NCBI RefSeq assembly: GCF_028898945.1
Contig: NZ_CP118607.1
Coordinates: forward strand, 4,884,001 to 4,948,000
Origin: Pseudomonas sp. PSKL.D1
GTDB taxonomy: Bacteria > Pseudomonadota > Gammaproteobacteria > Pseudomonadales > Pseudomonadaceae
Length of the DNA: 64,000 nucleotides
Direction of reading: 5' to 3'
Position numbers and translations under genes: made by a program. Position 1 is the stretch's first letter. Every line of letters begins with the position of its first letter. Below, in pieces: positions 56,653 to 64,000 of this stretch. The notes beneath the pieces are model-generated. The model worked only from the letters and a program-made list of their open reading frames with translations. It did no database searches and was not told the origin of the DNA.

Positions 56653-58152
56653 ATGCCCACTCGAATACCGCGTCTATCACTCTACAGGTCGCACCCCGAG
56701 CTGATCCTCACCCTGGGCAGTTGCTTCGCCGTGCTCGCGATCGTGGCAATCGTCAGTTACTTGCTGGCCCGCGAGCGGGGCAGCGTCGAAGAGTCAGCCA
56801 TCCGCTCTTCCAACAATATCGTGCAGCTGATCGAAAGCGACATCCTGCGCAATGCCGAGCTGTACGACCAATCGCTGCAAGGGCTGATCTGGGCGGTGCA
56901 GCGCAAGGAACTGCCCGAAATACCAAGCGCCCTGCGCCAACGCCTGCTGTTCAACGAAGCGTTCGTCGACCGTAAACGCGGTGACGTGCTATGGCTGGAC
57001 GCACAAGGCAACGTGGTGGGCGATTCCACCAGCATCGTGCCACGCAAGGCCAACTTCGCCGACACCGGCGTGTTCCAGGCCCATGTGCACAACCCCAACC
57101 TTGGCTTGTTGGTCGGCCCACCGTTCAAGGCGCGGCTCGGCGACCTGGACTGGTGCATCAGCTTCAGCCGGCGTATTTCCGGCCCGCAGGGTGAATTTGC
57201 CGGGCTGGCGGCAGGCGCCTTGCGGCTGTCGTACTTCAGCGAGCTGTTTCAACGCCTGGACATCGGCCATGACAGCAGCATCAACCTGTTCAACACCCGA
57301 GGCCAATTGCTTGCGCGCCAGCCCGAGCTGCCCGGCCAGCCGCTGATCGGCACCGATTACAGCCAACGGCCCAACTTCAAACGCATCCTGAGTGAGCGCA
57401 GTGGCAGTTTCACGGCACACTCCGGCAGTGGCAGCGGCGTTCAGCGCATGTACACGTTCGCCCAGGTCGGCGACCTGCCGTTGATTGTGCTGGTGGTACA
57501 CTCTGCCGACGAAGTGTTTCAGTCCTGGCGGCGCACGGCCATTCTGGTCAGCGTTGCTACGGGTACCTTGTGCATCGGCATTCTTTGGCTGACCTTGCTG
57601 TTGGGCCGGGAGCTGCGCCGCCGCCACGAAGCGGAAAAAGGGCTGGCGACACTGGCTGCGACCGACAGCCTGACCGGGCTGGCCAACCGCCGCAGGCTGG
57701 ACCAGGTACTGCGCCAGGAATGGGCGCGCGCCCAACGCAATCGCAAGCCGCTGGCCGTGCTGATGGTGGATGTGGATCACTTCAAGGCATTCAACCAACG
57801 CCATGGCCATGCCGGGGGTGACCATGCGCTGCGCGAGGTGGCCAAAACGCTGGAGCGCTGCATACGTCGCCCAGCAGACCTGGCGGCACGCTATGGCGGT
57901 GAGGAATTCCAGGTAATTTTGCCGGAAACCGGGCTGGAAGGGGCGATGCTGTTGGCAGAGCGCATTCGTACCAGCGTGGAGGCACTGGCGCCGTTCGCGG
58001 ACGATGTACGTTCAGTAACGGTCAGTATCGGTATCGCCATACATGCACCCGGCACCCAGCAAGACCTGACGGGCCTGCTGGGCGCGGCGGATGAAGCCCT
58101 CTACCGGGCCAAGGCCAATGGCCGCAACCGGGTAGAAGGGCCAAGCGATTAA
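56653..58152 (+). CDS. Membrane diguanylate cyclase with sensory domain
   Basis: A 499-aa protein that should make c-di-GMP from GTP. Transmembrane helices lie near residues 17-40 and 295-320, enclosing a dCache-like periplasmic sensor domain. The GGDEF domain has the active loop GGEEF (415-419) and an intact inhibitory site R406-P-A-D409 exactly five residues before it, so it should be active and feedback-inhibited. Its stop overlaps the end of the convergent neighbour by four bases. It is close to the adhesin island, but the link to biofilm control is inference. Confidence 0.93.
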   Translation: MPTRIPRLSLYRSHPELILTLGSCFAVLAIVAIVSYLLARERGSVEESAIRSSNNIVQLIESDILRNAELYDQSLQGLIWAVQRKELPEIPSALRQRLLFNEAFVDRKRGDVLWLDAQGNVVGDSTSIVPRKANFADTGVFQAHVHNPNLGLLVGPPFKARLGDLDWCISFSRRISGPQGEFAGLAAGALRLSYFSELFQRLDIGHDSSINLFNTRGQLLARQPELPGQPLIGTDYSQRPNFKRILSERSGSFTAHSGSGSGVQRMYTFAQVGDLPLIVLVVHSADEVFQSWRRTAILVSVATGTLCIGILWLTLLLGRELRRRHEAEKGLATLAATDSLTGLANRRRLDQVLRQEWARAQRNRKPLAVLMVDVDHFKAFNQRHGHAGGDHALREVAKTLERCIRRPADLAARYGGEEFQVILPETGLEGAMLLAERIRTSVEALAPFADDVRSVTVSIGIAIHAPGTQQDLTGLLGAADEALYRAKANGRNRVEGPSD

Positions 58153-58625
58153 GAGCGGGCGCGCGCGGCGTTGCGCAGGGCTTTTACCTGGTCGTGATTG
58201 CGCTGAACACCCTGGAGTTGCTTCTCGACGATTGCATAGCTTGGGTCCGTGATACCACGGCCCAGCTTGACCAGATTCTCGCGGGCCTCTTTGTAAGCCT
58301 TGAGGGCATGGTCTTCACCGCGCTCCACTTCGTTGAGCACCGCTTCCTCGTCCTTGCCGGTGACCAACGACTTGAGGTTGACCCAACCACGGTGCAAATC
58401 ACCGCTGATGCTGGTAGAGGTTTCCGGGTCACCGCCCAGGCGGCGCACTTCACTTTGCAGTTCCGCCGCCGCACCCGCACACTCGCCGGCACGCTGCACG
58501 AAGAACGCCTTGAGCTCCGGGTTTTTCACGTCATCGGCGGAGGCCTTGAAGCCCTTCTCGCCGTCCTTGCTGTACTCGATGAGGTCGTTGAGTACGTCGA
58601 TCACGTCTTTGTTCAGGTTGCTCAT
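58149..58625 (-). CDS. PA2169-type four-helix-bundle protein (DUF2383)
   Basis: A 158-aa helical protein matching the PA2169/DUF2383 family, a ferritin-like four-helix bundle (VIDVLNDLIEYSKDGEKGF, GECAGAAAELQSEVRR, GDLHRGWVNLKSL, ERGEDHALKAYKEA). AGGAG eight bases before ATG 58625 fixes the start; the frame runs 17 codons further. Members are often stress-induced, and their role is unclear. It converges on the diguanylate cyclase gene with a four-base overlap of the ends. Confidence 0.85.
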   Translation of the reverse strand: MSNLNKDVIDVLNDLIEYSKDGEKGFKASADDVKNPELKAFFVQRAGECAGAAAELQSEVRRLGGDPETSTSISGDLHRGWVNLKSLVTGKDEEAVLNEVERGEDHALKAYKEARENLVKLGRGITDPSYAIVEKQLQGVQRNHDQVKALRNAARARS

Positions 58626-58826
58626 GGCATTGACTCCTAGGCAGGTGATAGTCATCTCTACTGGAGCAGCCTTCATGCCAGGCCTGGAACAAAAAATAAC
58701 TTATTTAAAATCAATGCGTTAAAGGTATCTGTAAATCAGCTCCAAACGGCGTTCTGCATGATTGCCGCTTGGGCGCCCGTGCAGATTGCAGTATGGTCAG
58801 CGCTTTTTGATGATCAGGCCAACGTA

Positions 58827-59048
58827 ATGAAACCGGAAACCCTGGAACTGCTGGTGACCCGCACCATGCCCTTTGGCAAGTATCAGGGGCGGATCATTGC
58901 CGACTTGCCGGGGGACTACCTGGCGTGGTTTGCCCGCAAGGGGTTCCCTGCGGGTGAATTGGGTGGGTTGCTGGCGTTGATGCATGAAATCGACCACAAC
59001 GGGTTGGGCGAATTGTTAGTGCCGTTGCGGCAAAAGCACCGGCGGTAA
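58827..59048 (+). CDS. DUF3820-family small protein
   Basis: A 73-aa protein with the DUF3820 pattern: MPFGKYQGRIIADLPGDY, then LAWFARKGFPAGELG. Some relatives are described as quorum-sensing-linked virulence factors in P. aeruginosa, but the function is not firmly known. ATG 58827 is the conserved start; the frame extends upstream without support. It ends six bases before the convergent fruA stop. Confidence 0.8.
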   Translation: MKPETLELLVTRTMPFGKYQGRIIADLPGDYLAWFARKGFPAGELGGLLALMHEIDHNGLGELLVPLRQKHRR

Positions 59049-59054
59049 GGGCCG

Positions 59055-60779
59055 TCAGCCCTTGACCGGTGCCACCGCCAATTCCACCCGCTCGCTCTTC
59101 TTGATCACCGCATACACCACCGCCGTCACCAGGCTGCCCGCCACAATCGCCAACAAGTACAGCAACGCATGGTTGATCGCATTCGGGATCAGCAGCACGA
59201 ACAGCCCGCCGTGCGGCGCCATCAGCTTGCAACCAAAGTACATGGACAGCGCGCCGGTCAATGCGCCACCGGCAATACTCGCCGGGATCACCCGCAGCGG
59301 GTCTTTGGCGGCAAACGGGATCGCGCCTTCAGAGATAAAGCACAACCCCAACGCCAACGCCGCCTTGCCCGCCTCGCGCTCGCTCTGGGCGAATTTGCGC
59401 CGGGCCAGGAAGGTGGCGATGCCCAGGCCGATCGGCGGCACCATGCCCGCCGCCATGGTCGCGGCCATGGGGGCGTAGCTGGAGGATGCCAGCAGCCCCA
59501 CCGAAAACGCGTAAGCCGCCTTGTTGATCGGCCCGCCCAGGTCGACGCACATCATGCCGCCCAGCAACAGACCAAGGAGAATGGCGTTGGTGGTGCCCAT
59601 GCTGTCGAGAAAGTGCGTCAGGCCTTCGAGCATGGCCGCCACCGGCTGACCCACCACATAGATCATCACCAGGCCCGTGAACAGGCTGGCCAGTAGCGGA
59701 ATGATCAGGATCGGTTTGAGCGCCTCAAGGCTGCTGGGCAACCGCGCCCAGCGGGCAATGGCCTTGGCGCTGTAACCGGCAAGAAAGCCCGCAACGATAC
59801 CGCCAATGAAACCGGCCCCCAGCGTGCTGGCCAGCAAGCCGCCGATCATGCCCGGGGCCAGCCCGGGGCGGTCGGCAATCGACCAGGCGATGTAACCGGC
59901 CAGCAGCGGCACCATCAGCTTGAACGCCGCCTCGCCGCCAATCTGCATCAACGCCGCTGGCAGCGTGCCCGGCTCTTTGTACGCCTCGATGCCGAAAACG
60001 AACGACAAGGCGATCAGCAAGCCACCGGCCACCACCATCGGCAGCATGAATGAGACGCCGGTAAGCAAGTGCTTGTAGACGCCACTTTTTTCGGGCTTGG
60101 CTGGCGCACTGGCAGCGTCGGCTGCGCTTTCCACCTTGGCCTCGGCCAGCGCCTTGTCCAACGTTGCACGCGCCTGCTTGAGGGCGATGCCGGTGCCACA
60201 GCGGTAGATGCGTTTGCCGGCAAACCGGGCAGTAGGCACTTCGATGTCAGCGGCCAGCAGCACCACATCGGCTTCGGCAATGGCCTGGGCCGACAGCGGG
60301 TTGCGCGCGCCCACAGAGCCCTGGGTTTCCACGGTAAGCTGGTAGCCCTGTTGTTGCGCGGCCTGCTGCAAGGCCTCGGCAGCCATGAAGGTGTGTGCCA
60401 CGCCGGTCGGGCAAGCGGTAACCGCAACGATGCGCGTCGCCACGCTGGCTTGGCTAACCGGCACATCCGACTGTACCCGCGCCTTGCTGGCAGCCTCATC
60501 GAGGAAGCCTTCACGGTCAGCCAGCGCTTGCGCCGGGGTGCTTTGGTACAACGGTTTGCCGGCAAAGCGGGACAGCTCAACCGGCCCGGTGCTGACCACC
60601 AGCACCCAATCGGCCTCGGCAATTTGCGCAGGCGTCAGTTGGCGCTCCGGATGCTCGGCATCCTGCACCTCGACGCAGGTTTTCCAGCCGCGGCGCTGAG
60701 CCGCGGCCGACAGCAGGCGTGCACTGAGCACACTCGACACCTGGCCGTTAGGGCAGGCGGTGACGATGGCAATGTTCAT
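59055..60779 (-). CDS. fruA: Fructose PTS permease, IIB'-IIB-IIC
   Basis: The membrane permease that imports fructose and phosphorylates it at position 1. The 574-aa protein has an N-terminal degenerate IIB' domain (Cys9 in VTACPNG), an active IIB domain with phosphocysteine Cys123 (VTACPTGVAHT), and an IIC domain with about nine or ten helices. ATG 60779 with GAGGG six bases upstream is preferred to TTG 60785. It overlaps fruK by four bases and is the last gene of fruBKA. Confidence 0.96.
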   Translation of the reverse strand: MNIAIVTACPNGQVSSVLSARLLSAAAQRRGWKTCVEVQDAEHPERQLTPAQIAEADWVLVVSTGPVELSRFAGKPLYQSTPAQALADREGFLDEAASKARVQSDVPVSQASVATRIVAVTACPTGVAHTFMAAEALQQAAQQQGYQLTVETQGSVGARNPLSAQAIAEADVVLLAADIEVPTARFAGKRIYRCGTGIALKQARATLDKALAEAKVESAADAASAPAKPEKSGVYKHLLTGVSFMLPMVVAGGLLIALSFVFGIEAYKEPGTLPAALMQIGGEAAFKLMVPLLAGYIAWSIADRPGLAPGMIGGLLASTLGAGFIGGIVAGFLAGYSAKAIARWARLPSSLEALKPILIIPLLASLFTGLVMIYVVGQPVAAMLEGLTHFLDSMGTTNAILLGLLLGGMMCVDLGGPINKAAYAFSVGLLASSSYAPMAATMAAGMVPPIGLGIATFLARRKFAQSEREAGKAALALGLCFISEGAIPFAAKDPLRVIPASIAGGALTGALSMYFGCKLMAPHGGLFVLLIPNAINHALLYLLAIVAGSLVTAVVYAVIKKSERVELAVAPVKG

Positions 60780-61723
60780 CGGCAACCCTCTTCTTGTTCT
60801 GTCAGTTGCACGGCGGCTTCGAAGCGCGTCAGTTGTTCGCGATCACGAATGCCGAACCCCACCTGGGTCACGGCCTGGGCGGCGATGGCGGTGGCGCGGC
60901 GCAAGGTCTGCTCGGCGGCTTCACCCAGCAACAAACCGTGGACCATGCCCGCCACCAGCGAGTCGCCTGCCCCCACCGTGCTCGCCACCCTCACCTTGGG
61001 CGGCTGCGCGCGCAGTGCACTGCCAGCGGTAAACCAGCTGACGCCCTGCTCACCTGCCGAAACCACAACATGTTCGACCCCGGTGGCCAGCAGCTGCCCG
61101 GCAGCAGCATGCTGTTGCGCCGCACTTGGCACAGCCATGCCGAGGACTTCGCCCAACTCTTCGGTATTCGGTTTGACCAGCCATGGCGCGCTTTGCAACC
61201 CGGCGCGCAACGCGTCGCCGCTGGTGTCCAGAGCAACCTTCAGGCCTTGCCTCTTCAGCTGCGTGAGCAACTGGCGGAACCAATCCGGGCTGACCCCACG
61301 CGGCAAGCTGCCCGCCACCACCACGGCATCATGCCCGGGAGCCTGCTGCTCTAGCAGACGCATCAGGGCCACGCGTGCGGCCTCGTCGACTTCCGGCCCC
61401 TGGCCGTTGATGTCGGTGACCCGGCCATCAGCCTCGACCAGCTTCAGGTTGCTGCGCGTTTCGCCTGCCACGCGCACAAAGCAGTCGGTAAAGCCGCGCC
61501 ATTCGATCAGCGCCTCGAACGGCTGCAGGTTGTCACGGCCAAGAAACCCGGCAACGGTGACGCTGTGGCCCAGGTCGGCCAACACCTGGGCCACGTTCAG
61601 GCCCTTGCCCGCGGCGTGGCTGTGCTGGGCCTGGCTACGGTTGACGTGGCCGGGGCGCAGGGTGTCGAGCCCAACCGTGATGTCCAGCGCCGGGTTCAGG
61701 GTGAGAGTGAGGATCTTGGCCAT
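60776..61723 (-). CDS. fruK: 1-phosphofructokinase
   Basis: FruK phosphorylates fructose-1-phosphate to fructose-1,6-bisphosphate, feeding it into central metabolism. The 315-aa protein is a PfkB-family sugar kinase, with the N-terminal LTLNPALDITV, the GKGLNVA motif and the C-terminal anion hole and catalytic base in VGAGDSLVAGM. It starts directly after the fruB stop and overlaps fruA by four bases, so all three are coupled. Confidence 0.96.
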   Translation of the reverse strand: MAKILTLTLNPALDITVGLDTLRPGHVNRSQAQHSHAAGKGLNVAQVLADLGHSVTVAGFLGRDNLQPFEALIEWRGFTDCFVRVAGETRSNLKLVEADGRVTDINGQGPEVDEAARVALMRLLEQQAPGHDAVVVAGSLPRGVSPDWFRQLLTQLKRQGLKVALDTSGDALRAGLQSAPWLVKPNTEELGEVLGMAVPSAAQQHAAAGQLLATGVEHVVVSAGEQGVSWFTAGSALRAQPPKVRVASTVGAGDSLVAGMVHGLLLGEAAEQTLRRATAIAAQAVTQVGFGIRDREQLTRFEAAVQLTEQEEGCR

Positions 61724-64000
61724 TCAATAACGCTCCACCAGCGCGCGTACCGCTGCCGCGCTGTCTTGTTGCAAGGCCTCGCGCGCCAGGGCGCGGGCCG
61801 TTTGATGATCAGCCTGGCGCACCAGGGCTTTGACTTCGGCAATGCTGCGGGCGGCCACGCTCAGCTCGTCCACATCCAGGCCCAGCAATACCGGTACGGC
61901 CTGCGGGTCGGCGGCAAGTTCGCCGCACACGCCCACCCACTTGCCTTCGGCATGGGCAGCGCGCACGGTCATGTCGATCAGGCTCAGCACCGACGGATGC
62001 AGGCCGTCGGCCTGGGCGGACAGGCTCGGGTGGCCACGGTCGATGGCCAGTGTGTATTGGGTCAGGTCGTTGGTGCCGATGCTGAAAAAGTCCACTTCGC
62101 GGGCCAGTTGCGGCGCCAGCAAGGCAGCGGATGGCACCTCGACCATGATCCCGACTTGCAGGTCGGCGACCGGGGTTTCTTCACGCAGGCGCTCGACCAT
62201 TGCGCGCGCCTCCCGCCATTCATGCACCTGGCCAACCATTGGGAACATGATGCGTAGCGGGCGTTGGTCGGCAGCGCGCAGCAGTGCTCGCAACTGGTCT
62301 TCCATGATCTGCGGCCGCTGCAAGGTCAGGCGTACGCCGCGCACACCGAGGAAGGGGTTCTCTTCGGCGGCGATTGGCCAGTAGGGCAAGGGTTTGTCGC
62401 CGCCCACATCAAGGGTGCGTACCACAAGGGGGCGCCCGCCAAGGCCGTCGAGCACGCGGCGGTATTCGGCCTCCTGGGTGGCCACATCGGGTGCCTGGCT
62501 GTGGGCCATGAAGATCAGTTCGGTGCGCAGCAGGCCAACGCCTTCGGCGCCCTGCTCCACTACCTTGTCGATGCCCGTGCTCTCACCGATGTTGGCAAAC
62601 ACCTCCACGGCATGGCCATCGCGGGTAATGGCGGGTTCATGGCGACTGGCCCAGGCGGCTTGCAGGCGTTGATCGCGCTGCTCACGCTCGGCCAGGGCAC
62701 GTTGCACCACATCCGCCGCTGGCGCCACGTCTACCACCCCGCGTTGGCCATCGAGCAACAGCGGGGTGCCAGCTGCCAACAGCAGGATTGCCGGGCCAGC
62801 ACCCACCACGGCGGGAATGCCAAGGGCCCGGGCAACAATCGCGCTGTGGGCTGTCGCGCCGCCATAGGCAGTGACGATACCGGCTACGCGGGCCGGGTCC
62901 AGGCGGGCCACGTCGGAGGGGCCGACTTCGCCCATCACCAGCACATAGGGCTGCTCAGGCTCGGCCTGTGCCTGCACGCCACACAATTGCGCCAGCACGC
63001 GGCGGCCAATGTCGCGCAGGTCGGCAGCCCGCTCGGCCAGCAGAGCATCGTGCAGGGCCTCTTGCTGGCGCGCGGCCGCCTCGATCACTGCCATCCAGGC
63101 TGCCGCCGCGCTTTCGCCCTGAGCCAGGCGCAGCTCGACATCATCGACCAAGGCCGGGTCGGCGAGCATTTCCTGATGGGTGATGAAGATCTCGCCAATG
63201 GCCTTGTCGCTTCGCTGTACCAGCGCTTGCAATTCCGTTTTCACTACTGCCAGGGCCTCACGCAGCCTGGCGCGTTCCTGGCCCGCCGACTCACCGCGCA
63301 GCGGGTAATCAATCTCGCGCTCGACGCACACATGCGCCGGCCCGTAGGCGATCCCGGGGGATGCACTTACCCCCTGAACATGGCTGCCGGCTGCAGGCGC
63401 CAACAATGCCTGCTCGGGCTGGCTGGCCACAGGTTCGCAGGCCTGAGGCAGTGGCTCCACCTCTTCACCCAGGCCTTGCTCAATGGCCGCGATCAAAACC
63501 GGCAATGCGTCTGCGGCGATGGACGGTTCAGCAATCAGTTCAAGCACCTGGCCACGCCGGGCGCCCAGGCTCAGCAACTTGCTCAGGCTCTTCACCGATA
63601 CAGCCGGCTGGGCGCTGTCCAGCACGCGCACACGAATCTCGCCCTCGAAGCCCTTGGCCAACTGCGCCAGTACTTTTGCCGGGCGGGCATGCAGGCCATG
63701 GGGGTTGGCCAGCGCAATGCGTGCGCCGGGCCAATCGGCCGGCGCTTCGCCGCCCAATACCTCAAGCACCGCGCGGCTGCTGGTGGCCTGGTACAACGAT
63801 TGCCCTCGGCCCTCGATCAGCACCTCGCACAGGCGCTCCAGCAACGCCTGATGGGCGGCACCCAGGCTAGCCAGGCAGAACAGCCCGTTCAGCGGCTGGT
63901 CGCGATAGCGCAGCGGTTGCTGCGGCGTAATGAAAGCCAGCCCCGGTTGGCGCACCTGGCGTTCGCTGTGCAACCACCACAACCCTTCACCCAGTGGCAG
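61724..64000 (-). CDS. fruB: Fructose PTS polyprotein, EIIA-HPr-EI (partial)
   Basis: A multidomain phosphocarrier that takes phosphate from phosphoenolpyruvate and passes it to FruA. The visible part covers the end of EIIA, the HPr domain with its phospho-His (PHGLHARPAK), and Enzyme I with its active His (GGATAHSAIVARA) and the C-terminal PEP-binding barrel. The window end cuts the N-terminus, including the EIIA active site, and the promoter. About 759 residues are seen; P. putida FruB is about 950. Confidence 0.95.
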   Translation of the reverse strand: MPLGEGLWWLHSERQVRQPGLAFITPQQPLRYRDQPLNGLFCLASLGAAHQALLERLCEVLIEGRGQSLYQATSSRAVLEVLGGEAPADWPGARIALANPHGLHARPAKVLAQLAKGFEGEIRVRVLDSAQPAVSVKSLSKLLSLGARRGQVLELIAEPSIAADALPVLIAAIEQGLGEEVEPLPQACEPVASQPEQALLAPAAGSHVQGVSASPGIAYGPAHVCVEREIDYPLRGESAGQERARLREALAVVKTELQALVQRSDKAIGEIFITHQEMLADPALVDDVELRLAQGESAAAAWMAVIEAAARQQEALHDALLAERAADLRDIGRRVLAQLCGVQAQAEPEQPYVLVMGEVGPSDVARLDPARVAGIVTAYGGATAHSAIVARALGIPAVVGAGPAILLLAAGTPLLLDGQRGVVDVAPAADVVQRALAEREQRDQRLQAAWASRHEPAITRDGHAVEVFANIGESTGIDKVVEQGAEGVGLLRTELIFMAHSQAPDVATQEAEYRRVLDGLGGRPLVVRTLDVGGDKPLPYWPIAAEENPFLGVRGVRLTLQRPQIMEDQLRALLRAADQRPLRIMFPMVGQVHEWREARAMVERLREETPVADLQVGIMVEVPSAALLAPQLAREVDFFSIGTNDLTQYTLAIDRGHPSLSAQADGLHPSVLSLIDMTVRAAHAEGKWVGVCGELAADPQAVPVLLGLDVDELSVAARSIAEVKALVRQADHQTARALAREALQQDSAAAVRALVERY

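Overview
The window reads as chromosome of a Pseudomonas putida-group bacterium. The GC-rich codon use, the P. putida-style REP palindromes (GTGGGAGCGG and GTAGGAGCGG arms) and the gene order all point there: selD-mnmH, alaC, cyoABCDE, dsbB, hmp, norR, a LapF-type giant adhesin with its own type I exporter, cheV, an OprD porin and the fruBKA operon. In P. putida KT2440, as I remember it, norR, lapF, the lapF secretion genes and cheV sit together in this order.

Layout. 1-3.1 kb: selenium metabolism, with a putative selenate-type binding protein divergent from selD-mnmH. 3.1-7.7 kb: small accessory genes (LprI-like protein, membrane protein, GNAT acetyltransferase, YkgJ protein, an alpha/beta-hydrolase candidate), then alaC. 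8-12.8 kb: the cytochrome bo3 oxidase operon, preceded by a long leader region with two near-consensus ANR/FNR boxes. 13.4-19.3 kb: dsbB, then the nitric-oxide module hmp/norR, split by an unrelated 655-aa Ig-like-repeat gene whose last codons coincide with three NorR-type enhancer sites. 19.5-37.4 kb: the 4,339-aa adhesin (41 repeats of about 85 aa) and its TolC-, ABC- and HlyD-type exporter, followed by a convergent second Ig-like-repeat protein (816 aa). 40-45 kb: two tandem paralogous autotransporters. 45-47.7 kb: cheV and small genes. 48-54.5 kb: an RND efflux pair with its own OmpR-type two-component system. 54.6-58.6 kb: a small exported protein, an OprD porin, a diguanylate cyclase and a four-helix-bundle stress-type protein. 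58.8-64 kb: a DUF3820 protein and fruA-fruK-fruB, with fruB cut by the window end.

How it works together. The central 25 kb is a surface-adhesion island: one giant type I secreted biofilm adhesin, two autotransporters and two unrecognised Ig-like-repeat proteins without visible signal peptides that bracket the adhesin and exporter. Surrounding genes handle respiration (cyo), nitrosative stress (hmp/norR), c-di-GMP and chemotaxis signalling (GGDEF protein, CheV) and sugar uptake (fru).

Most notable observations: (1) an apparently intact NorR/sigma-54 control region for hmp, lying within and just beyond the 3' end of an inserted gene; (2) a recurrent two-domain 'hinge' pair in the adhesin at modules 2-3, 6-7, 11-12, 20-21, 27-28 and 36-37, in which the second domain loses the D-x-A-G-N linker motif; (3) the two related, unnamed Ig-like-repeat proteins. 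All assignments come from reading motifs and context; no database search was run.
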